Shown here: one piece after another, positions 34,554 through 42,898 of the stretch
Numbering within the stretch: the stretch's first letter is position 1
How the letters are laid out: each line of letters starts with the position of its first letter
NCBI GenBank assembly: GCA_045646245.1
Contig: JAZRKJ010000039.1
Span: forward strand, 8,988-72,987
Direction: 5' to 3'
DNA length: 64,000 nt
Source of the DNA: SIG607 sp045646245
GTDB lineage: Bacteria > Bacillota > Clostridia > Oscillospirales > Acutalibacteraceae
Notes under the pieces: model-generated
Told to the model about the DNA's origin: nothing
The model's input: only the letters and a program-made list of their open reading frames with translations
The model's database searches: none
Program-made: the position numbers and the translations under genes

Positions 34554-35249
34554 TTGAGACTAACCTTTAAAAGGGGAATTATACACGGCTTGCCGATTTG
34601 TGTGGGCTATCTTTCCGTGTCCTTCGGCTTTGGTATTTCTGCTGTAGCAAGCGGTCTTTCGGTTTTGGAAGCAACTTTGATTTCGGCTACCAATCTTACC
34701 TCTGCGGGACAAGCCGCAGGTATAGGAATTATTGCTTCTGCCGGAAGCTACGTGGAGATGGCGTTGACCCAGTTTATTATAAATCTTCGTTACGCGCTTA
34801 TGGGTATTTCTCTTTCTCAAAAAATCGACAGTACCTATTCCGTACCGGCGCGTATGATTACTTCTTTTGGCATAACCGACGAGATTTTTGCGGTTGCTTA
34901 TTCCCAGAAAAGCAGAATTACCCCACTTTATATGCTGGGGATGGTACTTATTTCTTGCATTGGATGGACAGGCGGTACGCTTTTGGGCGCGGTTGCGGGA
35001 ACAGTTCTTCCCGCAATACTTACGGGAGCACTTGGAATTATGCTTTACTCTATGTTTATAGCCATTGTCGTGCCGGTTGCCAAGGAAAATAAAAAAGTGC
35101 TTTTGGCGGTAGGAATCGCGGTTGTTTTAAGTGTTATTTTCAAATACTTTTTGCCCTTTGTTTCGGCAGGCTTTGCAATAATAATTTGCGCTGTGATTGC
35201 ATCGGTTATTGCCGCTGTTATCTTCCCTATAAAGGAGGATGAAGAATGA
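34554..35249 (+). CDS. azlC: AzlC family branched-chain amino acid exporter, large subunit
   Basis: The 231-residue membrane protein has the AzlC pattern: GLPICVGYLSVSFGFGI near the N-terminus, ATNLTSAGQAAGI, and NLRYALMGISLSQKI followed by several membrane helices. With AzlD it exports branched-chain amino acids or related compounds (AzlCD, YgaZH). It starts with TTG after GGAAAGGG, about 11 bases away, a somewhat long spacing. ATGA overlap with azlD supports a two-subunit transporter. Confidence 0.88.
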   Translation: MRLTFKRGIIHGLPICVGYLSVSFGFGISAVASGLSVLEATLISATNLTSAGQAAGIGIIASAGSYVEMALTQFIINLRYALMGISLSQKIDSTYSVPARMITSFGITDEIFAVAYSQKSRITPLYMLGMVLISCIGWTGGTLLGAVAGTVLPAILTGALGIMLYSMFIAIVVPVAKENKKVLLAVGIAVVLSVIFKYFLPFVSAGFAIIICAVIASVIAAVIFPIKEDEE

Positions 35250-35554
35250 GCCTTGCAATTTATATGGTGGTAATGGCGGGTGTTACTTACCTTATACGTA
35301 TGCTTCCCTTTACTTTAATGCGGAAGAAAATTAAGTCCCGCTTTTTCAGAAGTTTTTTATATTACGTTCCTTACGCTGTGCTTTCCGCAATGACTTTTCC
35401 GTCAATTTTTTACTCTACGGGAAACTATATAACCGCCGCGGTAGGAACGGTTGCCGCGCTTGTTTTGGCTTATTTTAAAAAACCGCTTATAGTTGTAGCG
35501 CTTTGCGCCGCGGCATCATCGCTGGTAACGGCGTTACTGTTACAGTTTATTTAA
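35246..35554 (+). CDS. azlD: AzlD family branched-chain amino acid exporter, small subunit
   Basis: The 102-residue protein has four predicted membrane segments and the AzlD features TYLIRMLPFTL near residue 12 and YVPYAVLSAMTFPSIFY near 38. It overlaps azlC by 4 bases with GGAGG upstream inside azlC, so both subunits are translated together. Confidence 0.9.
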   Translation: MSLAIYMVVMAGVTYLIRMLPFTLMRKKIKSRFFRSFLYYVPYAVLSAMTFPSIFYSTGNYITAAVGTVAALVLAYFKKPLIVVALCAAASSLVTALLLQFI

Positions 35555-35580
35555 AAGATTACGTGTTTTAGGAGTATAAA

Positions 35581-37926
35581 ATGACCGATACACAGTTTTT
35601 GGAACTGAGAAAAAGAATAATTCGAAAAGAATTTGACAAAATGAACGACCGCCAGTTTGAAGCGGTTACAACCGCAAAAGGTCCCGTACTTGTTCTTGCG
35701 GGCGCAGGAAGCGGAAAAACTACCGTTCTTGTAAACAGAATAGCTTATCTTGTGAAATACGGTAATGCTTATAACAGCGAATACGTGCCCTTTCTTACCG
35801 ATGCGTCCATAGAATATCTTAAAAGATATGAAAACGGAGAAGAAACGGATTTCCCCGAAAGTCTTTTATCGGTAGACGGCGTTCATCCTTGGCAGATACT
35901 TGCTATTACCTTTACAAATAAAGCAGCAGGGGAGCTTAAAGAAAGAATTTCCGCAAAGCTGGGTGAAGACGGGCTTGATATATGGGCGGGAACCTTCCAT
36001 TCGGTTTGCGGTAAAATTTTACGCAGATACGCTGAGCTTTTGGGGTATGATTCTCATTTTACGGTGTATGATACCGACGACCAAAAGCGTCTTTTAAAGG
36101 AAATTATGAAAGGCTTTAACGTGGATGATAAGGTGTTTTCCGTTAAAGCCGTAATAGGAGAAATTTCATCTTCCAAGGATAAACTTATTTTCCCCGATGA
36201 ATACCGTAAAAATGCGGGTAATGATTATAAGGGAAGGGTAATTGCCGATATATACGAAGCCTATGCCCAGCGACTAAAAGAAGCTAATGCAATGGATTTT
36301 GATGATATGATAGTTAATACCGTAAAATTATTGCAGGATTATCCGGAGGTCGCCGCAACCTACCGAAATAAATTCCGCTATATTATGGTTGATGAATATC
36401 AGGATACCAACTTTGCTCAATACGTTCTTGTAAAAACCTTGGCTGCGGGTGAAAAGAATATTTGCGTAGTGGGAGATGACGACCAAAGTATTTACCGCTT
36501 CCGTGGTGCAACAATAGAAAACATTCTTAATTTTGAAGACGAATACGAAAACGCCAAAGTAATAAGACTTGAACAAAACTACCGTTCTACTTCTCACATT
36601 CTCGATGCGGCAAACGCCGTTATTGCCAATAATAAAGGCAGAAAAGGGAAAACTCTTTGGACTGATAACGGGGAAGGCGTGCCTATTGAGGTGCATACTG
36701 CCGAAAATCAAATTGAAGAAGCGAGATACGTTGCGGAACAGGTTTTTGCTAATATCAGAAATGGCGGTAATGCTTCTTCCAATGCGGTGCTTTACCGTAT
36801 GAACGCTCAGTCTGCGGCGCTTGAAAACGTATTCGCGCGAAGCGGTGTTGCCTATACGGTAATCGGAGGAACACGGTTCTTTGACCGTAAGGAAATTAAA
36901 GACGTTCTTGCTTACCTTCAGGTAATTAACAATACTCACGATTCAATACGACTTAAAAGAATAATAAACGAACCTAAAAGAGGTATCGGAGATACCACCA
37001 TAAATCACGCTTCGGAAATTGCGGAAGGGCTTGGTATTCCGCTTTTCGAAGTGCTTTCCAACGCTGAAAACTATCCCGCGCTTTCGCGCTCCGCCGCAAA
37101 ACTAAAGCAATTTACCGATATGATAAACGAGTTTATAGAGCTTAGCGAACAAGTGTCAATTCACGCTCTTTGCGAAGAGGTCGTTTCCGCTACGGGCTAC
37201 GTTAATGCTTTAATAGCTGCGGGTCCTTCCGAACAGGACAGGGTGGAAAACGTAAAAGAACTCAGCAGTTCTATTATGCAATATGAACTTGAAAACGAAG
37301 AGCCGACTCTTTCGGGATTTTTAGAAGAAGTTGCGCTTGTCAGTGATATCGATTCCTTGGAAAACGATAACGACAGAGTTATTATGATGACGGTTCACAG
37401 TGCAAAAGGTCTTGAATTTGACAACGTTTACCTTATTGGTTGGGAGGAAGGTGTTTTTCCGGGGAATCAGTCAATTTATGCGGGTAACGCAGAAATTGAA
37501 GAAGAAAGACGTCTTGCTTACGTTGCTATTACCAGAGCCAAAAAGCGCCTGTATATAACCAACGTGTATAACCGAATGCTTTACGGCTCTACAAGTTTTA
37601 ATCCGCCTTCCCGTTTTTTGAAGGAAATCCCCGAAGAGCTTTGTAACTTCGGAGGTATGAAACGGCGGGAGGAAAAGAGGACTGTAATAGGTTCTTCTAA
37701 TTCTTCCTTTAATTCCTCTTATTCTCAAAGAAGCTCTTACACTGCGCCTTCCAAAAGGGCTGACTGTAAATATACTTCCGGTATGACAGTTGAACATAAT
37801 ACTTTCGGTAAAGGTAAAATTATTAAAACCGTTCCGATGGGAAGCGATACGTTGCTTGAAGTACAGTTTGAAGGCATTGGTCTTAAAAAGCTTATGGCAG
37901 GTTTTGCAAAATTAAAAGTTATTTAA
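35581..37926 (+). CDS. pcrA: ATP-dependent DNA helicase PcrA/UvrD
   Basis: This superfamily 1 3'-5' helicase works in nucleotide excision repair and removes RecA or stalled polymerases. The 781-residue protein has Walker A GAGSGKTT near residue 43, Walker B VDEYQDTN near 270, GDDDQSIYRFRGA, MTVHSAKGLEFDNVYLIG and AYVAITRAKKRLYI, and ends with the Tudor-like domain that binds RNA polymerase (MTVEHNTFGKGKI). About 40 extra residues (near 60-105) are inserted between motif I and the AITFTNKAA motif Ia. The preceding and following genes are membrane proteins without evident link. Confidence 0.95.
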   Translation: MTDTQFLELRKRIIRKEFDKMNDRQFEAVTTAKGPVLVLAGAGSGKTTVLVNRIAYLVKYGNAYNSEYVPFLTDASIEYLKRYENGEETDFPESLLSVDGVHPWQILAITFTNKAAGELKERISAKLGEDGLDIWAGTFHSVCGKILRRYAELLGYDSHFTVYDTDDQKRLLKEIMKGFNVDDKVFSVKAVIGEISSSKDKLIFPDEYRKNAGNDYKGRVIADIYEAYAQRLKEANAMDFDDMIVNTVKLLQDYPEVAATYRNKFRYIMVDEYQDTNFAQYVLVKTLAAGEKNICVVGDDDQSIYRFRGATIENILNFEDEYENAKVIRLEQNYRSTSHILDAANAVIANNKGRKGKTLWTDNGEGVPIEVHTAENQIEEARYVAEQVFANIRNGGNASSNAVLYRMNAQSAALENVFARSGVAYTVIGGTRFFDRKEIKDVLAYLQVINNTHDSIRLKRIINEPKRGIGDTTINHASEIAEGLGIPLFEVLSNAENYPALSRSAAKLKQFTDMINEFIELSEQVSIHALCEEVVSATGYVNALIAAGPSEQDRVENVKELSSSIMQYELENEEPTLSGFLEEVALVSDIDSLENDNDRVIMMTVHSAKGLEFDNVYLIGWEEGVFPGNQSIYAGNAEIEEERRLAYVAITRAKKRLYITNVYNRMLYGSTSFNPPSRFLKEIPEELCNFGGMKRREEKRTVIGSSNSSFNSSYSQRSSYTAPSKRADCKYTSGMTVEHNTFGKGKIIKTVPMGSDTLLEVQFEGIGLKKLMAGFAKLKVI

Positions 37927-37995
37927 TACTTTAGTTTGTTTTGTTTGTTATACTTACCTTGTAAATCTTTTATTATTTATTCGGAGATGAAGCTT

Positions 37996-38784
37996 ATGGT
38001 AACTGTTAAAGCCGTTAAATCCACGGCGTTAACCCACCTGCGTGACAATTGGGCGCGGCTGTGTTCGGTTGCAATGGTTCCTGCCTTTGCAACTGCAATT
38101 ATCGTGCTTATGGGTTATCTTCTTACAATGCCTTTCGGCACTATAATTGCCCAAGTTATTGCCGTTATGGTTTTTATATTTGTTTGCTCTCCGTTGTGGC
38201 TGGGTGCTTTAAGGGTGTTTTGGAGAACCGCTAACGGTTGTGAAGATACTGTTTCGGAAGCCTTTTATTATTTTACGGGAAAGCAAGAGTATTTAAGAAG
38301 CCTTTCCTTTAATTTAAGGGTTGCTCTTCACTGGTTGATTGTGGAAGTGATTTTATTCCTTCCTTGCGTAATTATTTATATCTTTACAAGCGGTACGTTT
38401 TTTCAGTGGATTGGCGCTTCCACACCTTTAATTCTTGTTAATTTAAGATATTTAATTACCGTTTTTGAAATAGCGGCAATTATTCTTACTGTTTTTCATC
38501 TGGTTAGCTTTTATCTTCCTGCTTTTCTTTTCGTCAGCGATGAAACAATGAAACCTAAAAGCTGTATTGAAAGAGGCGTTGAGATAGGAAGATATACAAA
38601 AGGAAGGTTTGCATCTCATTCTTTCGGCTTTATTCATTGGATTCTTCTTTCACTTTTGTTTGTGCCGATAATTTTTACGCTGCCGTATTTAATTATGGCT
38701 TACGTGGTTGAATGCAGATATAACGTTGCGTTTTATAACCTTTCAGGTCAGGCCGCCACAGAAGCGCCGATGCACGAAGTATAA
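37996..38784 (+). CDS. Multi-pass membrane protein of unknown function
   Basis: The 262-residue protein has about five membrane segments, with a conserved-looking CSPLWLGALRVFWR stretch after the second. Its general look recalls DUF975/DUF624-type clostridial membrane proteins, but I cannot assign it. The start at 37996 follows CGGAGATGA by about 8 bases. It lies between pcrA and a small anchored protein in the same direction. Confidence 0.75.
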   Translation: MVTVKAVKSTALTHLRDNWARLCSVAMVPAFATAIIVLMGYLLTMPFGTIIAQVIAVMVFIFVCSPLWLGALRVFWRTANGCEDTVSEAFYYFTGKQEYLRSLSFNLRVALHWLIVEVILFLPCVIIYIFTSGTFFQWIGASTPLILVNLRYLITVFEIAAIILTVFHLVSFYLPAFLFVSDETMKPKSCIERGVEIGRYTKGRFASHSFGFIHWILLSLLFVPIIFTLPYLIMAYVVECRYNVAFYNLSGQAATEAPMHEV

Positions 38785-38802
38785 ATTGACGAGGGGATTT
38801 TT

Positions 38803-39204
38803 ATGAAATCTTTTACCAAATATATAATCTATTATGTACTGGTATTTTTGATTTTTGCGGTTAATATGTTCTTTTACGTAAAGGACCAATTTTTCTATAA
38901 TATGGAAGATTTGCCCGAGGGACAGTATCTTTACAGTTCTATGTCTCCCGACAGCTCACGTTCTGCCGAAGTGTACAGAATTGATACTCCGAGAGGAAAA
39001 GCCATAAGGGTAGAAGTGCGTACCTTTGACTTTAGTAACAAAGAAAATATTGTAAGCAGTGAAGAAAACGTTTACTGGGAAGTAAACAAATCCGTAGTTA
39101 CGGTAGGTTGGGAGGACAACGATATAATCACCGTTGATTCTCATATACTCAATATTTCCGAAGGCGACACCTTCGATTCAAGAAGAATAACAACAAAAGA
39201 ATAA
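38803..39204 (+). CDS. DUF5412-like membrane-anchored small protein
   Basis: The 133-residue protein has one N-terminal membrane segment (about 6-26) and an extracellular domain with MSPDSSRSAEVYRI near 48 and ENVYWEVNKSVVTVGWEDND ... LNIS near the end, which resembles DUF5412 proteins. Function unknown. It follows the preceding membrane protein by 18 bases and ends just before a terminator. Confidence 0.7.
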   Translation: MKSFTKYIIYYVLVFLIFAVNMFFYVKDQFFYNMEDLPEGQYLYSSMSPDSSRSAEVYRIDTPRGKAIRVEVRTFDFSNKENIVSSEENVYWEVNKSVVTVGWEDNDIITVDSHILNISEGDTFDSRRITTKE

Positions 39205-39227
39205 AAGAGTCTTTATGACTCTTTTTT
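39203..39227 (+). terminator. Intrinsic terminator after the pncB-pcrA run
   Basis: AAAAGAGTC (39203-39211) pairs with GACTCTTTT (39217-39225), loop TTTAT, followed by TT. The stem begins in the last codon of the preceding gene. Confidence 0.72.
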
Positions 39228-39302
39228 AAGTAAACAAAGCAAATACGGAAGCCTTACTCTTAAATCAGGTTTGGGTTATTCGTGTTTGCTTAAGGGGTTA
39301 AT

Positions 39303-40643
39303 ATGCAGAAAAATTCAGATATTGTTTTAGATATAACCGACGTTACCCATGACGGAAACGGCGTTGGTAAATACGACGGTATGGCGGTGTTTGTAGCGGG
39401 AACTGCCGTTGGAGACAAAGCCAAGGTACATATCATTAAAGCAAAGAAAAATTATTGTGTTGGAAAACTAAGCGAAGTAATAGAAAAATCCGCAGACAGA
39501 ATTGATGTTGACTGCCCCGTTTTTTCAAAATGCGGCGGATGCGTATACCGTCATATAAGCTATAAGGCGGAGGCTCTTTTAAAGCAACAACGCGTAGAAG
39601 AAGTTATGCACCGCATAGGCGGTATTTCTTTAAAGCCTCAGCCTATTCTTACGGGTAATCCCAACCGTTACAGAAATAAAGCACAATATCCCGTTTCTGC
39701 ACATGGAGAAGCAGGATTTTACGCCGCTCATTCTCACAGAATAATTCCTTCTAAAGACTGCGCTTTGCAGCCGGAGGAATTCGGAGAAATAGCAAATCTA
39801 TTTTCGCTTTTTATAAAGGAATTTTCTTTAACCTCTTATAACGAGGAAACGGGCAAGGGGCTTATTCGCCATTTGTATATCAGAAAAGCTACCGCTACGG
39901 GTGAAATAATGGTTGCCGTCGTTATAAACGGTAACGCTTTGCCCAATTCTGCCGCCTTTATCGAAGCCTTGAAAAAATTGTTGGGCGAAAACCTTAAGAC
40001 TGTAGTTTTAAATATAAATAAAGATAAGACCAACGTGATTTTGGGTAAAGAAAACAAGGTCCTTTACGGCGACGGATATATAACGGATATTCTTTGCGGA
40101 AATAAAATAAGAATAAATCCGCTGTCTTTTTATCAGGTAAACCGCAATATGGCGGAAGTACTTTACAATAAGGCTAAGGAATACGCTTTGCCGAAAGATA
40201 AAATGATTTTGGACTTGTACTGCGGCGCAGGAACTATAGGTCTTTCATTCGCCGACGTTGCTAAAAGTATAATAGGTGTTGAAATTATCGAAGAAGCAAT
40301 AGAAGACGCAAACTTCAACGCTGAAATCAACTCTGTAAAAAATGCAAGATTTATTTGCGGTGACGCACCCCTTGCGGCTAAAACCTTGAAAGATGAGGGT
40401 ATACATCCGGACGTGGTTGTTTTAGACCCGCCGAGAAAGGGATGCGACGAATCGCTTCTCAGTACCGTTGCAAAGGATTTTTCACCCGAAAGAATAGTAT
40501 ACGTTTCCTGCGACCCTGCAACCTTGGCAAGAGATTGTAAGCTATTGGAAGAAAAAGGGTACAAAGTAAAGGAATATACTCCCGTAGACTTATTCCCAAG
40601 AACAAGCCACGTAGAAACTGTCGCGCTTTTAAGCCGTGAATAA
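39303..40643 (+). CDS. rlmD: 23S rRNA (uracil-5-)-methyltransferase, RlmD/RumA type
   Basis: It methylates C5 of a uridine in 23S rRNA using SAM. The 446-residue protein has an N-terminal TRAM domain (about 1-60), an iron-sulfur site (Cys71, Cys77, Cys80 in CPVFSKCGGC, with a later Cys near 152), the SAM motif LDLYCGAGTIGLSFAD, the VVLDPPRKGCD motif and the catalytic Cys in YVSCDPATLARD. The Firmicutes paralogues (RlmCD, TrmFO-unrelated TrmA-like) overlap in specificity, so U1939 versus U747 is not decided here. A second copy follows directly. Confidence 0.92.
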   Translation: MQKNSDIVLDITDVTHDGNGVGKYDGMAVFVAGTAVGDKAKVHIIKAKKNYCVGKLSEVIEKSADRIDVDCPVFSKCGGCVYRHISYKAEALLKQQRVEEVMHRIGGISLKPQPILTGNPNRYRNKAQYPVSAHGEAGFYAAHSHRIIPSKDCALQPEEFGEIANLFSLFIKEFSLTSYNEETGKGLIRHLYIRKATATGEIMVAVVINGNALPNSAAFIEALKKLLGENLKTVVLNINKDKTNVILGKENKVLYGDGYITDILCGNKIRINPLSFYQVNRNMAEVLYNKAKEYALPKDKMILDLYCGAGTIGLSFADVAKSIIGVEIIEEAIEDANFNAEINSVKNARFICGDAPLAAKTLKDEGIHPDVVVLDPPRKGCDESLLSTVAKDFSPERIVYVSCDPATLARDCKLLEEKGYKVKEYTPVDLFPRTSHVETVALLSRE

Positions 40644-40653
40644 GGAGAAATAT

Positions 40654-41859
40654 ATGAAAACTGGCGGTAAAAGACCGTTTGAAAACAAGCCTGTACCTAA
40701 ATCGGGCAAGGGCAATGGATGTCCGCATTATAAAAAATGCGGCGGTTGTCATCTTCAGAATATGACCTACCAAGAACAGCTTAAGTTTAAACAGGTTAAA
40801 GAAATCAAACTGTTGGGTAAATTCTGTCACGTCAAAGAAATAATCGGTATGGATAACCCCAATAATTACCGCTGTAAGGTTCAGGCGGCTTTTGGAAAGG
40901 ATAAAAGCGGAATTATTTCAGGCGTGTATCAGTCTTCTACTCATAAAATCGTTCCAATAGATTCTTGTATGATAGAAGACAGACAAGCCGATGAAATTAT
41001 AGTGACGATAAGAAAGCTCTTAAAATCTTTTAAGCTAACGCCGTTTAATGAAAATAATATGACCGGCTTTTTACGACACGTACTTATAAGAAAAGGGTAT
41101 TATTCGGGTCAGATTATGGTGGTGTTGATTACGGGCACATCGGCTTTCCCGTCATCAAGGTCGTTTATAAACGCTCTTATTGGGCGACATCCCGAAATTA
41201 CTACAATAGTACAGAATATCAATAATAAATTCACAAGCCTTGTTTTGGGGGATAAAAATATCACCCTTTACGGTGACGGATATATTGAAGATTCTATAAT
41301 TGACTGTACCTTTAGGATATCTCCCCGCTCATTTTATCAGATTAACCCCGTTATGACCACAAAGCTTTACGGTAAGGCTGTTGAATATATGGGACTTACG
41401 GGTAAGGAAACGGTAATCGATGCATACTGCGGAACCGGAACTATTGGTATTTTGGCTTCAAAATATGCCAAAAAGGTAATTGGCGTTGAGGTTAATAACG
41501 ACGCTGTAAAAGATGCGCGGTTTAATGCTAAAAGAAATAATATTGAAAACATAGAATTTTTTACCGCCGATGCCGGTGAATTTATGGTAGAAATGGCAAA
41601 TGCAGGAGAAAAGGCAGACGTTGTTATAATGGACCCGCCAAGAGCGGGAAGCGACAAAAAATTTATAGACGCTGTTTCAATTCTTTCTCCCGAAAAAATC
41701 GTTTATATTTCCTGTAACCCCGAAACCCTTGCAAGAGATTTAGATTACTTCTTTAAAAAAGGGTATAAAGCAAAAAGAATTCAACCTTTTGATATGTTTC
41801 CACACACCAACCACGTGGAAACGGTAGCGCTTTTAGTGCGTACAGTTTCAGCGAAATAA
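40654..41859 (+). CDS. Second RlmD/RumA-like RNA uracil methyltransferase, lacking TRAM
   Basis: This 401-residue paralogue lies 10 bases after the first and shares its iron-sulfur site (CPHYKKCGGC, Cys23, Cys29, Cys32), SAM motif (DAYCGTGTIGILA), MDPPRAGSD and catalytic Cys354 in YISCNPETLARD. It has no N-terminal TRAM domain; instead a short basic leader (KTGGKRPFENKP). The two copies differ widely in sequence, so this is an old duplication and probably a division of substrates (for example U747 and U1939). AAGGAG overlaps the preceding stop codon. Confidence 0.9.
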   Translation: MKTGGKRPFENKPVPKSGKGNGCPHYKKCGGCHLQNMTYQEQLKFKQVKEIKLLGKFCHVKEIIGMDNPNNYRCKVQAAFGKDKSGIISGVYQSSTHKIVPIDSCMIEDRQADEIIVTIRKLLKSFKLTPFNENNMTGFLRHVLIRKGYYSGQIMVVLITGTSAFPSSRSFINALIGRHPEITTIVQNINNKFTSLVLGDKNITLYGDGYIEDSIIDCTFRISPRSFYQINPVMTTKLYGKAVEYMGLTGKETVIDAYCGTGTIGILASKYAKKVIGVEVNNDAVKDARFNAKRNNIENIEFFTADAGEFMVEMANAGEKADVVIMDPPRAGSDKKFIDAVSILSPEKIVYISCNPETLARDLDYFFKKGYKAKRIQPFDMFPHTNHVETVALLVRTVSAK

Positions 41860-41864
41860 ATAAA

Positions 41865-41894
41865 AAATGCTATGAGGAAAGCCTCATAGCATTT
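41865..41894. terminator. Bidirectional terminator
   Basis: AAATGCTATGAGG (41865-41877) pairs perfectly with CCTCATAGCATTT (41882-41894), loop AAAG, between the plus-strand methyltransferase and the minus-strand Cys-rich gene. Confidence 0.82.
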
Positions 41895-41913
41895 CGTTTT
41901 CTATCTGAAACAA

Positions 41914-42105
41914 TTATTTAATCCATTTTTTGAACTTGTTTCTTTTTAACCGCCAATCGAACTGCGGAAAACAATATAAATAATAATCGCATTCATCACA
42001 ACAACACTCATATTCCGGATGCTCACCATTCCCAAGACATTTGCGTCCTTGACGGGAAGGTGTTAACGGTGTGTCTGTTACGTCAATTATTGGCTTTTTC
42101 CTCAT
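41914..42105 (-). CDS. Small Cys-rich hypothetical protein
   Basis: The 63-residue protein has five Cys in a compact stretch (KCLGNGEHPEYECCCDECDY plus a Cys six residues on) and a basic C-terminus (WRLKRNKFKKW). The spacing suggests a metal-binding knuckle. I believe similar short proteins occur in other Clostridia but cannot name a family. GAGGT precedes the ATG by about 9 bases. A structured RNA with an intrinsic terminator stands directly upstream, so expression may depend on read-through of that terminator. Confidence 0.7.
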   Translation of the reverse strand: MRKKPIIDVTDTPLTPSRQGRKCLGNGEHPEYECCCDECDYYLYCFPQFDWRLKRNKFKKWIK

Positions 42106-42123
42106 ATTCTTTTACCTCGCAAT

Positions 42124-42300
42124 TAAAAAAAGCACACCCCGAAGGATGTGCCGAAAAAGTGTCTCCCTCGGTTTAGCTACCACACCACACCGATAAATAT
42201 ACACCCATAAGGAGATAAGAGAGAACACCTTTTACCAAGGTAGTTTCTCCCGTAACGAGTGTATATAACTATCGTATATTAAAATGTAGTGTGGTATAGC
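42124..42300 (-). ncRNA. Candidate structured RNA or attenuator leader ending in a terminator
   Basis: Read on the minus strand, this stretch folds into a long interrupted hairpin: GCTA-(TA)-CCACAC (42300-42289) with GTGTGGTAGC (42185-42176), then CGATA/TATCG, TATACAC/GTGTATA, GGGAGAA/TTCTCTC and ACCTT/AAGGT toward the tip. A smaller segment follows and the whole ends in an intrinsic terminator (GCACATCC, TTCG loop, GGGTGTGC, then seven U). The rod with internal bubbles recalls 6S RNA, whereas the position just before a ribosome binding site recalls a riboswitch or attenuator. I could match no known consensus. Confidence 0.5.
42125..42151 (-). terminator. Intrinsic terminator of the structured RNA
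   Basis: On the minus strand GCACATCC (42151-42144) pairs with GGGTGTGC (42139-42132) around TTCG, followed by seven U residues (42131-42125). It lies about 20 bases before the start codon of the Cys-rich gene. Confidence 0.8.
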
Positions 42301-42337
42301 GTTATGATAACACAAATTTGCAAAAAAGTAAAGTGTA

Positions 42338-42366
42338 TTGCATTATTTATTAATTTCGCTTATAAT
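42338..42366 (+). promoter_or_regulatory. Promoter for the ybaK gene
   Basis: TTGCAT (42338-42343) and TATAAT (42361-42366) are 17 bases apart, 28 bases before the ATG. Confidence 0.7.
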
Positions 42367-42393
42367 GTTTAAAAACAGTGTCGGGAGATAATT

Positions 42394-42873
42394 ATGGATA
42401 AAAAAGATAAAACTAACGTTATGCGTTTGCTTGATAAAGCAAAAATAGAATACGTGCCTCATATTTACGACGGTGAAATCGTTGACGGAGTTGGTATTGC
42501 AAATGCTTTGGGGGAAGACCCTGACCGCACCTTCAAAACTCTTGTTACGGTGTCCGACAAAGGAGAACATTTTGTGTTTGTCGTACCGGTTGCCGAAAGC
42601 CTTGACCTGAAAAAAGCGGCGAAAGCGGTAGGGGTTAAATCAATTGCTATGATAAAGCAAAAGGAGCTTTTACCCCTTACGGGATATATTCACGGCGGGT
42701 GTTCGCCTATTGGTATGAAAAAACGTTTTAAAACGGTGTTCCACCAAACTGCTGAAGGCTTTGAAAGGATATATTTCAGCGCAGGAAAGGTTGGAGCACA
42801 GGTTGAAATATCTTTTTCAAAAGCTATAGAATATATAGGCGCAACCCTTGCGGATATAATAGTAAAACAATAA
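42394..42873 (+). CDS. ybaK: YbaK/EbsC family Cys-tRNA(Pro) deacylase
   Basis: YbaK hydrolyses Cys wrongly attached to tRNA(Pro). The 159-residue protein fits the family in length and has the conserved patterns RTFKTLV near residue 48 (catalytic-site Lys), GVKSIAMIKQKEL near 83 and GYIHGGCSPIGMKK near 98. GGGAG stands before the ATG. It is monocistronic between its own promoter and a terminator. Confidence 0.92.
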   Translation: MDKKDKTNVMRLLDKAKIEYVPHIYDGEIVDGVGIANALGEDPDRTFKTLVTVSDKGEHFVFVVPVAESLDLKKAAKAVGVKSIAMIKQKELLPLTGYIHGGCSPIGMKKRFKTVFHQTAEGFERIYFSAGKVGAQVEISFSKAIEYIGATLADIIVKQ

Positions 42874-42898
42874 AAAACGGCTAATTTAGCCGTTTTTT
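42872..42898. terminator. Bidirectional terminator after ybaK
   Basis: AAAAAACGGCTAA (42872-42884) and TTAGCCGTTTTTT (42886-42898) form an almost loopless palindrome between convergent genes; the real loop is a few bases of the TTAA-like centre. Confidence 0.82.

Noticed and set aside
36328..36939. Minus-strand frame of 203 residues inside pcrA
   Set aside because: It is fully opposite conserved helicase motifs and shows no recognisable protein features.
40654..41859. Second RlmD-like gene as an assembly duplication of the first
   Set aside because: The two differ strongly in sequence and domain content, and flanking sequence is unique.
42124..42300. Firm assignment of the structured RNA as 6S RNA
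   Set aside because: The rod-like fold is suggestive, but the 5' and 3' ends do not close the same helix and an extra terminator domain follows; I could not match a consensus.
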